DNA from: Ophiodon elongatus
Taxonomy: Eukaryota > Chordata > Actinopteri > Perciformes > Hexagrammidae
NCBI GenBank assembly: GCA_016806645.1
Contig: JACSYO010000415.1
Coordinates: forward strand, 6,908,001-6,972,000
DNA: 64,000 nucleotides
Reading direction: 5' to 3'
Made by a program: the position numbers and the translations under genes. Of the stretch, positions 39,519-51,884 are shown one piece after another. Numbering within the stretch: the first letter of the stretch is position 1; each line of letters starts with the position of its first letter. The notes beneath the pieces were generated by a model, which saw only the letters and a list, made by a program, of their open reading frames with translations, was not told where the DNA came from and ran no database searches.

Positions 39519-40502
39519 TCTTCCCCTCTGCCGGCTGCTGCCTCCCTCTCTCCCTGCTGTTTCAGCTCAGCCCACGGGCAATTTTCACACAAGGCTGATT
39601 GAATTCACCCCCTTTTCCTTTTTCCCTTCACTGTTCTCTGTTCTGGCTCAGGCATGGGGATGGCACAAGAAGGTCTCACCACCACACACATTTATATGCA
39701 TATAAATGGACACTTACAAATGAAACGCACACAGAGGACTGCACGTAGTCATGCGGTGGAGAAATTGAGGTTGAGTTTACATACTGTACAAACATGCGCG
39801 TTCTTATATGGAGGTGAAAAGAGGAGGCTAATAGAATATATGCAAAAGCACCTGAAAAAACGCGCTCATGCTAATACACATGTGCACATGGCGACCCATA
39901 CCGAACCGCACATTGCAAGTACTTCAAATATAAGAGATGATAAACACACAGCATCTTAAGACGATGGGGATAAATGCATCTATCTCTTGTTATATGACAA
40001 ATGCATGTAAAAAAAAAGAAAAGAAATCAGTATCGGAGTATTTATTATACCAAAACTCTTTTGTTTCTGTTCTGTGAAACGGTTAGGGCTTAGGGTAACT
40101 GAATAGCCACACCGTTCATATAAAACTTAACTTCACGGTTTGTGGACGTGTTAGCTAACAGCGCAATATGAAGAGATGTGTGTTTGGAAAAAACTTTGTA
40201 TTTTCAACTGCCTCTTTGTGACAGCAGCGTGGCCGGTAAACGCGATGATGACTTTTGCCGGCAGGTGAGCGGGGAGCTCCGGGCGCACAGAGCCGGTTGA
40301 ATATCAGCAAAGTTTCCCTTTCATCCCTCCCTCGTTCTCCAACTAATCTAACTTCCTCCTAACCTCTGTAGCTCAGTATTGCTCTCAACTCTAAGCCTGC
40401 CCATTTTTTGGGGGGTCCAACCGCATGCAAAATAATTTTATTTAAATCGATCTTGTAACTGTACACAGCTCAAATGTTCTGATTCAGTGGGATGAAAAGA
40501 AC

Positions 40503-40698
40503 GTTGTATGTGTATATACACATATATATATATATATATATATACATACATATATATATATTATATGTATATATATATATATATCATATATATCACATAT
40601 ATATATCTATATCTACATATAGATATAGATATATCTAGATATATCTATAGCTATATCTATAGCTATATATAGATCTATAGCTATAGATCTATATATAT
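40503..40698. repeat. AT-rich tract with 34-bp perfect palindrome
   Basis: TA and GATATA motifs for about 195 bp. A perfect palindrome is centred between 40680 and 40681, with arms 40664-40680 and 40681-40697; its core is agatctatagctatagatct. Confidence 0.9.
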
Positions 40699-41045
40699 GC
40701 CAGAATAGACCCGTTGGGGTCTGAAAAAATCTGATTGGCGTTTTTGACAATTGAACAATAAATCAAAAGGTAATTAACAGAGAAATCGGGAATGCAGCCC
40801 TCAGGTATCGATAAATGGCCATACAGGTGGGCTCCTCACAGAAGGACCCTAACATTTAACACCTGCAGTACTGTAATTGCCTCTTCTGTTCGGGCCATTT
40901 AGCCGGGCCAGGAGTGTGTGACGGTGAATGATGAAAGAGCGTCAAAAGGATCGTCGGCCAGACTCGATTGAACAAGACGTTTAACTTGGGGACATAACGA
41001 CTAACCATGATCCTCCTGGGGCCCCAGGAAAACACACATATAAAT

Positions 41046-41048
<3 letters not shown>

Positions 41049-41084
<36 letters not shown>
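41049..41084. repeat. (AC)18 microsatellite
   Basis: Perfect 36-bp AC run. Confidence 0.95.
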
Positions 41085-41086
<2 letters not shown>

Positions 41087-44079
41087 TCAAAACAACAGGA
41101 GGTTATTAATGGTCAGGTGTTGCTCCAGTTCTGCTCCAAGCACTTCACCGGCAAAACTGCATCCCACGAGGAGCCATAATCAGCACCCGCTCGCTCCCCA
41201 GCAATCATTTACAGCGGCACCAGCTGCCCAATGTCCTCTGGTCAAACTGGATGCGCAATCTCGTAATAGTCTTCTACACTGTATCTCGCTTGATTTAAGT
41301 CTCTGCAGCAGCGACAGACCTTCAATCTGTCGGTTTTATCATTCGGATGGAGCAGCAGACTCCTAGGAAAAGACCCTAATGGGGGAGTCGGGGGTGGAGG
41401 GGGGGGGGTCAGGTAGCTATAAATCTGTCTCTCAGGGACCCTTCAAAAAAAGCACACCAGTGAGCCTTGTGATGGATAACCCTGCCGGGGTAAAGGGTAT
41501 TGATACATCCGTCAGAAAACTGAGACGCTGCGCTCCATCTCATAAGAAAGATGGAGCAAAGTGTACTGTAAACGGTAAGAAAGTCCAAACGCAAAGACGA
41601 GGCCTGCAGTTGTCTGAGCCAAACTTAGTGAGCAACATAGATGATGGAAACTCTAATAACAACCACAATAATGTCTCCAGTGTGGTGAGAATGATTTATT
41701 GAGGTTGCTTTTACCCGTTTGTTTCAGTTCAAACCGACTTAGGTGCATTTCCCTGTTTGGTTTGGTTATTGTAGGCTCAATTAGATTGAAATATATGTTC
41801 ATAAGATATAAGATCATTTCTTAACTATGTTAACTTGCATGTGGGAATCCCTTCACTGCGATTCCCTGATTCATCAGAAAGTGAGTTTAAATAGAGTTGT
41901 AATAAGCTTGTGTCCTACTCTGTTTATTTTAGCTGTTTCCCAATACATATTTAATGAAATGTAGCAAGCACACAACAATCTCTGTAATATTACGGTACAA
42001 AATGGTCTTCCATCCTCCCTCTAACTGTTTGTCACCATTTACGACATCAAAAACCAGCTACAGTCACAACCAACAACGCTCATAATCAGTTGTTTCTTGG
42101 TGAGCTCCTTGTGAACACCAAAGAAGATAATATACACACAAAGACCTTGATGCAATTTGATTTCCTGAATTCTACCTGTCAGTTCACATGGCTTAATAAT
42201 TACTCTTTTATTTGTCGGCAATAATTCGGTAGGAACACAAACTGGACCAGAACTAAAAAGGCAACAGTGTATAATTTCTTCCCATTTCTACAACAAACTA
42301 CAGCTTTGGAAGCATGCTAAAAGATGTAAAGGTGTTAAAAGGTAGCTGCTCTTTCTTATCAACAGGTTTCCTTCACCCAGACTATTTGGCACGAATGTCC
42401 TTTTGTGACAGCGAGATAAGAGCAAACTTCATGGATAACACACTGTTTCGTTGCACACACACACGTTTCCATTAGAAAATGTCATTATCTGTGCCATCTA
42501 TAGAACTTTCCATGGACCAGTGAATAAAATAGAAGAACATTTTTTGCATGGCCTTAATGGCACGCAAATGTGGGATAATGGATTCAACAATATATTCTGC
42601 TCCAGCAATGTATTCACATTTCACTCATCCAGCATTGGTGGAGAATTTAATGCTGCTCTCCCCTCAACTCGCTCGGCCTGCAAATCAATGTCCATTAAAC
42701 CGACTTGAGTGTTTATATGTCACTGGATCCTCTTTCCATTAATTCTGCTTCGGCACAGATTTTAGCCTCTTTGACTGAGTGCCGTTCAAAACAGTAGAAC
42801 TGCAGTGTATGGTGAGTGTACGGTCCGGGAGGCAGCTGCAGGCGGATGCTCATTACGTTGACACGTCGATCCTCCACAATGCATTGATAATTAACTGGAC
42901 CATTTGTGATGTGTGGTTGTCACAGGCAATTTTTTAAACTCTATTTATCCAGCCAAGGCTTCCAGGGTGTTCATACTTCTCTTGACAAGGCCGTCTTTCA
43001 TGCTCATAAAAGTTTCAAAGCTTCACACCTGGTCGCCGTCAATTGTAACCACGGGCCTATACACTTGGCCGCAGAGCAGCTTCATCGTAGCCACTTCAAG
43101 GACACAACGGTGGTCGTTCTTCAAACAGAGAAGAGCGATTCTCATTCACCCCTGAAGGATTTGACCCAATGACCTTCTGGTTCTGTTTTTTTTTTTTTTC
43201 TGGCCTCTGAGTATTATTGATTTGTTACTATTGTAATTCAACAATAACGCACTGACAGCAGATTTGAAGCAATGTATACTTTGGGCTGATTATTAAGAAC
43301 ATTTCTTTGTTTGAACACTTTTAAATTGTTCTTTTAACTTGCTAAGATGTAGCAAATAACTCACAGAATAAGACAGAGAATGCTCATATATAAAAAAAAA
43401 AAGGTCTGTTAACAACCCTGTTAATTCAATACTGTTATCAAACCCATGCTATAATCTCTTACATTTTCTAATAACTGACACTTTTTCTCCCCCAACCCTT
43501 TCAGACAGAGTTACAAAATGTTTTTCCCCAAATCTATATACCCATTTCAAATGTTTTGCTTTAAACAATTTCCTCAATGTTACTTAACATAGAAACACGT
43601 GAACTTCTTGGATAATTTAACTACCAATGAGACACGACGGCCGTTGCTATGGAGAGGAAGCCTCTCAGAGACCAGAATCAGAGAGGTAGAGAATTTAAAT
43701 ATGCTTTGTTGTTGCAGTTGGGGACAAATCGCGGCTAAAATAAACCCAGAGAGAAAAAGTTAATTGATTTACGAAGCAGCTTATATTCTCCGTTTTCTCA
43801 AAAGTGTAATCTTTAGCTTCCATCCGCCCTTTAGCAGAGTACCTTAAAGAATTTAGCTCAGCAATGTTGTATCAGTTTTTTGTTTAATTTTCATTCTAGC
43901 TGGAAAAAATGAAGACAGCTGGAAACTGGCTAAAGAAAAATTATACAATAATACGCGCACACATGCAGTCGCACCCAGAGGCAAGCCTGTTCATCATTCA
44001 AACTGCGGGGCTGGTTGGGGATAAAGGAAGCCGCAGATCTCCCCAGAGTAGAGGGATAACAGACATCTATTAATCTTAC

Positions 44080-44160
44080 CTCCTCTCCTGTCAGGTAGTA
44101 TGCCGCCAGCAAGCCGCCAACGTAACGGATGTTCACCTCAAAGAGGGATGCCTCACCATT
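44080..44160 (-). CDS. man1c1: man1c1 exon B: carries the predicted catalytic acid Glu
   Basis: This is an 81-bp symmetrical exon (phase 0 to 0) of 27 codons, starting N-G-E-A-S-L-F-E-V-N-I-R and ending Y-L-T-G-E-E. F-E-x-x-I-R-x-x-G-G-L-L-x-A-Y is the GH47 signature. Its Glu aligns with the general acid described for yeast (Glu132) and human ER mannosidase I (Glu330), and the Arg four residues on aligns with the sugar-binding Arg334. The acceptor (cttggttcaacag) and the donor (gtaaga) are both good. G-E-A-S-L-F-E-V-N-I-R-Y is the MAN1C1 form; MAN1A1/MAN1A2 have a Ser-Val-Phe-Glu version. Introns of 15.1 kb and 38.1 kb flank it. Skipping it would keep the frame but remove the active-site Glu. 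Confidence 0.95.
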
Positions 44161-44518
44161 CTGTTGAACCAAGAAAGAGATCAAATTGTCAAATGTCATT
44201 TTCAGCAAAGGCCTCAGTCAGCGGTAAAGCAGCATAGTGGTGTTTGTGGGAAAGTTATAACATTGTAGTTAACATAAACAGTTGATATTACTTAGATGTG
44301 AGTTTTCATCGTAAATGTATTAAATAACTGGGATAGCTGATAGATTAACTGCACTTTGAGACCCCCTGAGCAGCCCAGATGTGGCTATGAATACTGTATT
44401 TTCCATCGTACACTGTAAACTGTGACATTTCTGTGAGTCAATTAAAAAAATGTCTTAACACAACCTACACAGTATTACTGCGACTGACGTCTTTGTTCAT
44501 CCAGCCTCAAGCTTTATT

Positions 44519-44519
44519 A

Positions 44520-44567
<48 letters not shown>

Positions 44568-44571
44568 GTAC

Positions 44572-44627
<56 letters not shown>

Positions 44628-44726
44628 GTACGTATATATATATATATATATATACATACACGTATATATATATATATATATATACACACGTGTATATATA
44701 TATATATATATACATACATACATACA
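44519..44726. repeat. Compound (TA)n(CA)n microsatellite with 60-bp higher-order duplication
   Basis: The block 44521-44580 is repeated at 44581-44640 with one base change (catatata against cgtatata). Diverged TA/CA/CG units continue to 44726. The open frames of Tyr-Ile and Thr-His repeats here are artefacts. Confidence 0.95.
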
Positions 44727-47007
44727 TGGTGCACAGGAGGAGCACAGGAGAAGGAACAAAATATTACGCATCACATTTTTCCTACTTATTTCCAAAAGAA
44801 CCAGAGGTGCCATATGATAGATTACTTATTTGATTACACCTGCAGAGAGAACAGAAAAAATAAGAAATATATTTGCATGGTGTTCATATTAGATATCTGT
44901 TATTTTTAAACCATCTGATTTACACAAGGCTCAACAGCTACTCTGGAAAAGTCTGAAAAAGGTTAGCAACCATAGCCCTATTAACTAAGGTTCTTTTTTC
45001 CCCCCACAGAGCAACAGCAGACTTGTGAGAGGTGGGTGGCGACTTAGAGGTGTGTCACTAGGCGTTGGACAATAATTATAGCAAATTGATCAGCCAACTG
45101 CATTTCTGGACACTGGATACTGGTATATAAAATATAACTAGTGTTAGTATGTCATACGATACTAAACACTCAACATGTACTTAAACTGAGAACCATCAAC
45201 CTCAGCAGACTACTCAATACACTTTTACTTTACAAACTATTGACATTACAATCTTTTTCCAACATTTTTCACTATCTTATTTTCTACAGTCATTGTCATA
45301 TACTGTATGCTTGCATTATTTAAAGGATGCAGTTGGCAAAACTCATGAGGACATAAAATGTTTTTTAAAAATGTGTACTGTCAATCCCATAAACAATCTG
45401 TTTGCATTTTTTAAAGAAAGGCAATTCTGCAGTGAATCCCCATGGCAACAGCAAAGGTTGTTGCTAGGAGATGATGTGACAGAAAAAAAAAAAAAACTCC
45501 ACTGATTGAATAATTGATTAACCTCATTATCCCTCATTAGGAAAATGTGGTGTATTCATGAGTCTGTGACAGTATAATACAATGACAACAAGCCAATAAA
45601 GTATCGCAAGCTCAGAATCAGCATTAATTGCCAACATCAAGGGTTCACTATCAATGTATTAACACCATCTTCGCTGCCAGATCAAAACCCCAAATTGCAG
45701 TATAGTCCAGAGGGATGGCCAGAAATATGCGAAGCTCTGCTTATGAGGCAGTCTCTCGAAGCTCCCATGCTCCTCTTCCTCTCTCTCTATACTAGCTGCA
45801 ATGGAGATTCACTCGCCAAAGAAAACAACAACTCAAGCCAGGCCAGTCTCAAAAAGTCAGGTCAGAAAGTCGAAGCCATGTAATCGCATTCCTCTGTGTT
45901 TTGTTTCCTCAAAACTCTCTTTTGTCTGAGGTGTCTCTTCAACTGCAGGGCAATATCGATTAATGGAAATTAAGTTTATTGGCTAAAGTAGAATTTTATT
46001 CCAAGTTTCAACCACTTTGTTGTATGTTTTTTTAAATGTCATCTTTGTCTCGTCTTCTTTTGACACTAACAGTAGTTATTAATATTGTAAAACATTATTA
46101 GTACAGAGAAATTATTTTCAGATGACTTATATCTTAAGATAAATACATCTTAAATTCTCAAATAACGGCAAGCACCTTTATTTACTCTCCGGACAAGAGT
46201 TTGAAGTGCTTTACTGAGGATAGCTCGACAGCGATTGAAAGAAACAGCCAGTAGAAGAGATTGGAAATAACTGACCGAAAAAGAGCAACTCAAAGAAGTA
46301 AATTGGTGAGTATACGTGTATTTCCAGTCGCCTGTTTTATGCATATTTTCAATTTATGGAATAAAAAACCCTGAATCGAAACGCAGAAATTTGAAAAAAG
46401 TCACTGCATTTGGATGAAAGCTTGACTTTTGACGTTATGCTAAATATATCATGGTCGATACAAGAGTACAGTTAATTGTAACCTACCCTAAATTATTTTC
46501 ATCCAACCTCTATTTGTTCATGGAGGCCGACGTTGCCTTTACTTGTGGAGAAGTGTTATATATTTAGCAATTATGTCTTTCAACTACTGTATGAAAAAAA
46601 CTCAAGATACCTGCGATACCTTCATTTACCTCAAACATAATTTTTTTTTATTCATTATTGTACTCAGAAATATCTAATATTTTCATGCTTCAACTATGAA
46701 ACCTTAAATGGAGAGGTACTGTGATAAGTTGCCATTTCTGTTTGCCAACATTAAATGTATTTGGCCTATTTATTTTCTACATGAACTATATAATAATAGA
46801 GGTAAAACTGAATGTGTTTAAATATATAACCATAATTATTGCCTCTTACGGTAGCTCAAGGTTGAAGCTGTCAGAAGCTCTTGGAGACCCATTGAGAAGG
46901 AAATTGCTATCTCAAGGGTGGATGATAAGGAAATTGTAATTGGGTGCCAGAGAGGGCAATTAGCTGCACTCTGAAGAATAGCATAGGGAGTTACTGGCGT
47001 GTGGGTG

Positions 47008-47100
47008 TGTGTATATATTTATATATGAATAAATAAATATATATAACGTTACTATATATTTAAATATATATATAAATATATATATATGAATAAATATATA
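47008..47100. repeat. TA/AATA-rich low-complexity tract
   Basis: tatatttatatatgaataaa and variants recur for about 90 bp. Confidence 0.9.
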
Positions 47101-47284
47101 GGGCATCAACAAATCATCTAATTCTAATTTGCTGTCAGTTACATTTTACTAGAAAGATTTCTCAACATGTCCCCAACTTGGCAACAAACACATGTTGACA
47201 AGTAAAGGAAACGTTTTCAAAATGTATTCGCTATGTTGCTGGGAGTTAGATGAGAGGATCAATACCGCTCTCGTGTCTGTTTGG

Positions 47285-47590
47285 TAAAAGCTGTTCTGCT
47301 AACCTCTTAGCTTAGCATAAGCCAATCGCATTAAGACATGGTTTATTGTGACATTAAATATTAAATTTATGCGCTTTAGAGGTGCTGTTAGGTGGATTTT
47401 GTTATCTTGGCACAGAGCCTGGCTAGCTGTTTCCCCATCTTTCCGGTCTTTATGCTAAGCTAGGCTAACCACATGCTGGCTTCAGCTCCATACTTGTTGT
47501 ACAGACATGACAGTGGTATCAATCTTCTCCTCTTGGTATATATGAGAATAAGCATATTTCCCACCCAAAATGTCAAACTATTCCTTTAAC
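47285..47590 (+). repeat. Dispersed fish repeat ending 'aactattcctttaa'
   Basis: Contains cctcttagcttagcataagc, cacagagcctggctagctgt, gtctttatgctaagctaggc, gacagtggtatcaatcttct and aatgtcaaactattccttta, in the order I recall for an abundant teleost element. The tctttatgctaagc block is the usual hallmark. Confidence 0.7.
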
Positions 47591-49448
47591 GCGCATCGTC
47601 CTTGTTATGGAACTTTATAAATCAGGTAATAACAGCAGGACTGTTTTACAACCAAGGTGTTGGCTCCATCCTGAGGTCAGCACACTGGTGACACTTCTTG
47701 AGACAAAGCACTGATGCCTCTGGCAGGGCAGCTGAGCGGAGCTGTCTTGCCAACCCTGAAATGAGTGGCCCATTCAGTAATGGCAATACGATGGCAGTGA
47801 TTAGGAATGGAGTGTCTATTTATCACAAGGGACAGTGGCACTCAGCAAGACAGGCAGGAGATACAGTGAGGGAGGACAAGTAATGCTGACAAAGGTTCTG
47901 CTAATCATACTTTTACTTCCCTATGCAGGACCAATAAATCACCCAGCAAGCTTTGTTTAAAATAAATACCAATGCACTGAAGATCCCACAAGGTGCATTT
48001 AGATAAAAACAGGACTACAGGCACACTTTCAATAAAAGGGTTTTGTTGATTTTTGCATTTTGAATCTGATTTATTTTTCAGGAACTGACACATTGTTTCT
48101 GTGAAAACGGGGCAACCGTTCAGATTTGCATCTCCATTAAATCAACTAAAGGAATAAAGCCCAGGGGCGCAGAAAAAGCACACAAAAACGACACAACTTT
48201 AACTCTCACCGACATGAATCGATTCAATCACCACATCACAAGCACGATATCAAGACAGAACATTAAAAACAAAGTCAAAGTTCTCCGAGAGGCTGTTTAC
48301 AAATTCCGCATTCAACTGCGCAGAAGGTGAAGTTGAATAACGGCACAGTAGATTGGATTTGTCTCTGACTAAGGCTCACTGTAGAACTGGTTGGAGGTTA
48401 ACAGGGTTATCCAGCTTGTGTATTTGTCCAAAACAAAAGTACTTTACTTTGTTTCTTTTTCACTGTCCAAGTTAAGTTTTCAAAGTTATTAGGGCTGTGT
48501 ACTTGAGCTGGTAATTGAAAAAAGAAAAAAACATCTGGCTCATTTGAATAACTGGAATGTCGTAATATATCATTTTCTTCTCATAATTCAAATAACGTTA
48601 TGACAAAAAGGGGGGAAACTAAAATGCATTATTTAATTTCAGTTTCAGTGATTAATCAAGTTTCTCAAAATGTATGGTAAAACGGATGTTTTCATCCGGC
48701 TGAAAGCACAAAGTGATATTCATGATAAAAAAGAAAGAAAATCAATATAGAGAAGATCAAAGACAATTATGGGAAATGTCAACATGAATAATTCAGTTTC
48801 ATTTATTGTGCTATTGATCAGCCATTTCTACGAAAATGGTGTCATCTCAGTTTAATTCAGTTTGATGCCATTTTAGACTAACTTTATAGGTTCTATGTTT
48901 AACTTTCCTGCAAATAAATTATAGATGAATAAGAAGGAAATCATAAGTGGTTCCCTTAAACCACTTCTATCCCCAAAAAAGCAATTGTGAAAGTTATCCT
49001 CTCCCACTAAGACACAAAATGCTGCAGCACAGAGTTCAATCTGAATGTGCTCCTGTTCCTCGAGGCACATTTAAGCATGGTGCAGCAAGCATGGCAAAGA
49101 AATCAGGTATAGTGAATAACACCTGTTTTTCACTTTTTTTTCTCGTCTCTCTTCACGCTGCTCAAGCTGAGGACCTAATTAGGAGGCAACACGAGGTTGT
49201 CAGAGTAAACACAGGAGCGCGAGCCACCTCTGCCACTAAGAGGAAAATGAGACTTTCTGAAGGATGATTACTCAACAGCAAGAACAAATCTGCATTGCAG
49301 TTTGCAGCTTAAAAGCGCAAACAACCTCTTACTTGCACAAACATATTAGTACTGAAGCTCTCAGACGCCATGGAAAACAAGTCTACTGGAAATACTAGTC
49401 AGAGATTTTAATGCATATCTCCTGTTTCGCCTTGTATAGATTATGGCC

Positions 49449-49828
49449 ACTTTTACACCTAACTTGTATATTTTTCGCTGAAACGGACCTTGGTGCGTTC
49501 GTCCGCTCGGTACGGTTTATTTGGTGAGGTGCGAAAGCCGTCAAACCCTGGTCCACTGCGGACCAACCAATTCAACCGAGACCACCTCCAAGCGGACTAA
49601 ACTAACAATAAATACATTTTCTGTCCGTGGACAGTGTTCTGGAAGTGTCAATCAATCTGTGCATTTATGTAAATCATTTAGTAACCATGACAATCAGTCA
49701 AAAACAGTTAAAACTGTGGTCGGCTGTGCTTGTATCCTACTTTGTGTCAGTTTGACCACGGACCAGAACTAAAATACAAACCTGTGTAATTTTTTTTCAA
49801 ATGAACCGAAATGCAAGTGTGAAAATTT
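49449..49828. repeat. hAT-like non-autonomous element ('acttttacacc ... gcaagtgtgaaaa')
   Basis: The ends acttttacacctaacttgta and tgcaagtgtgaaaattt are imperfect inverted repeats. Inside are tcggtacggtttatttggtg, aaccgagaccacctccaagc and aaatgaaccgaaatgcaagt. These 'ttcacacc ... gaaccga' features resemble a fish MITE family I recall. A transposase source cannot be shown here. Confidence 0.6.
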
Positions 49829-51099
49829 CTAAAAAAAAAAGAGGAAAGTACATCACCTGAAATGGTCTCAAACTAAGCAACTGGATACCACATTTAACAA
49901 TGCTTCATGTATTTTAAGTATGCATGATACTGGGAGAAAAATTTGCATTTTAATTGTTCCACATAATGTAATTGCTGTGCAGGAGGAGCCACGGCAGAAA
50001 AGAAAATTAATTAATGAGTGTAATGACTCATTGGGTACATTGCCGTCGTACCTTGTAGGTGTTCTGCTTCACCAGCACCACGCAATGTTTTTTGACAGTG
50101 TTTGATGCTTGTTTCACTGTTGATGAGTATTCAACAGGCATCAACAGCCATGGCAAAGATTGTCGTCGGACTCGGCCCAGATTTGCCTGGGACGTGAGCC
50201 TGATTGGCATGGCTGCCGGTGCCTCCGTGTGCCAAGGAGCTGAGAGGACCGTTGCCCAGTGGTGTGTCCTGCTCAGACGCTAATGTAATGATTTATTGCT
50301 AATAAAGAGGCATCATTGTCACTTCGCAGAAGACTCGATCCAGGTTTTTAAAAGGCTCCAACATTTGAAAAGCCAAATTAGCCTGACGTGACAGAAGAAA
50401 AATCAAAAATCAAAAAATCAGATGAGCCACTGATAAAAAATTAAGCAGATGATTGCTTCTCCGACCAGAGCTGGTGAGTCACACTTAAGGCTGTGATTTA
50501 ACTTAACATCGCTAATTAAACATGGAAAAATCATGAAAGGGACCAATTAGATCCTGCAACTCTAATCTCTGTCAGTCTAGCATGCGGCACACTCGAAGCT
50601 GCTGCCTCTGCTCAGAGGAGTTTCCCCAAGGCGGCTGGTCTCCGCCCAGCTACTTTCACGACGAAAAGCTGTGGCTGTTTTTTCATAGTACAGTAATTAC
50701 GGTCTTGATCAGCGGCCAAGCTGCGAGAGCAGTCTCCAACATTAGCGTTAATGACCACTAACCTCTGGAGCATGCTTAACAGCCTTCTTTGATGGAGAAG
50801 GGAGCTTATAACTTGCATGCATATATAAAAAAAAAAGGAGGTCCTCACAAATGATGAGCCCACACAGCTCAATATTTAACCTCGCTGTAAAGAGTGAGTG
50901 ATAAGATATTATTAAATTGCTTGATCAGAGTTCAAATACACTGGACTACAAAGCAACCGAGTGTGGTGACAAATTACATAATTTTGTTCATGGATATTTG
51001 CATTTTCAAGATTGCTTTAAAAAAAGAATACGGTTGTTAAAAGAGGCTCATTCAAAAGAGTTAACAATGTCCTTTTTTTCATCGTTTCGTCATTACAGT

Positions 51100-51720
51100 A
51101 TATGAGCATGTTCCAAGAGACTGACCCATTTCTCTTCTATGAGTTCGCCCTGATGGCAAATAAAATTAATAATTTCACTAATCAAAAAGAGCTTGTGCTG
51201 CCGTCAGTGAGACGCTCCTTTTAATTTAAGTCGTGTCTCTTTTTCTGAAGCCGTCATCCATGGCGGTAATTTGAAATGGAAAGTGACTGTTTCAGATTTT
51301 TTAAATAGCATTTTAACTGACAGACATTAGACGGTAATGGATATCAGTCGCGATACATCAAGCTCTTTTTCTTTTATTTGACTGCTCTGCTCTTGTTACA
51401 TTCCCATGATGCATCTTTGCAAGCTGGCTGTAGACGCTTCAGTGAATACCTATTCCGATTCCAAACCAATAAACCCGTAATGAATGGTCCGAGCAGGGAG
51501 GCATTAAGATAAACCATTGGCTAATGGTTCGAATCTCATCAGGTAATGATTTACATTTTATTTCTTTGATAACACTTATCTTTGATTAACTACCAAAGAT
51601 TTAGTGGCTTACGTCTCCTATGTCACCAAGGAGAGAATGTAAACATCTCCACTAAATGCATTAAACTGTAGATTAACAGCCTGGTGAATAATTAATCAAA
51701 TATGCAAGAGTGATAAATTA
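51100..51720. promoter_or_regulatory. Candidate intronic enhancer / conserved non-coding block
   Basis: A 620-bp stretch without simple repeats or recognised transposons. It carries three TCF/LEF-like cores within 37 bp: ctttgat at 51564-51570, atctttgatt at 51578-51587 and caaagat at 51594-51600. Homeodomain-type cores (taatca, gattaa, taattaatca) lie through the block. Its regulatory role is inferred only; no conservation data were available. Confidence 0.3.
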
Positions 51721-51844
51721 TAGCCGAATTACAACCCAGCCCATCGCCCCGCCATCTTTTCCCCTCACATCCTCCAGAAAATGTGTCGATCTGCATCTGT
51801 CTATTTTCAGAGTTTCGTCCTTTGACGCTCTCTCTATGGATCCA

Positions 51845-51845
<1 letters not shown>

Positions 51846-51882
<37 letters not shown>
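51846..51882. repeat. (CA)n microsatellite
   Basis: A 37-bp perfect AC/CA run. Confidence 0.95.

Positions 51883-51884
<2 letters not shown>

Noticed and set aside
40082..40097. Telomere-like TTAGGG twice (ttagggcttagggt)
   Set aside because: Only two imperfect units, too short to be an interstitial telomere tract.
44433..44909. 158-codon frame and shadows around the compound microsatellite
   Set aside because: Made of Thr-His and Tyr-Ile repeats; no non-repeat coding signal.
51480..51540. tRNA-like B box (ggttcgaatctc at 51527) with a weak A-box-like segment before it
   Set aside because: The spacing is short and no cloverleaf or SINE body is visible; B-box matches occur by chance.
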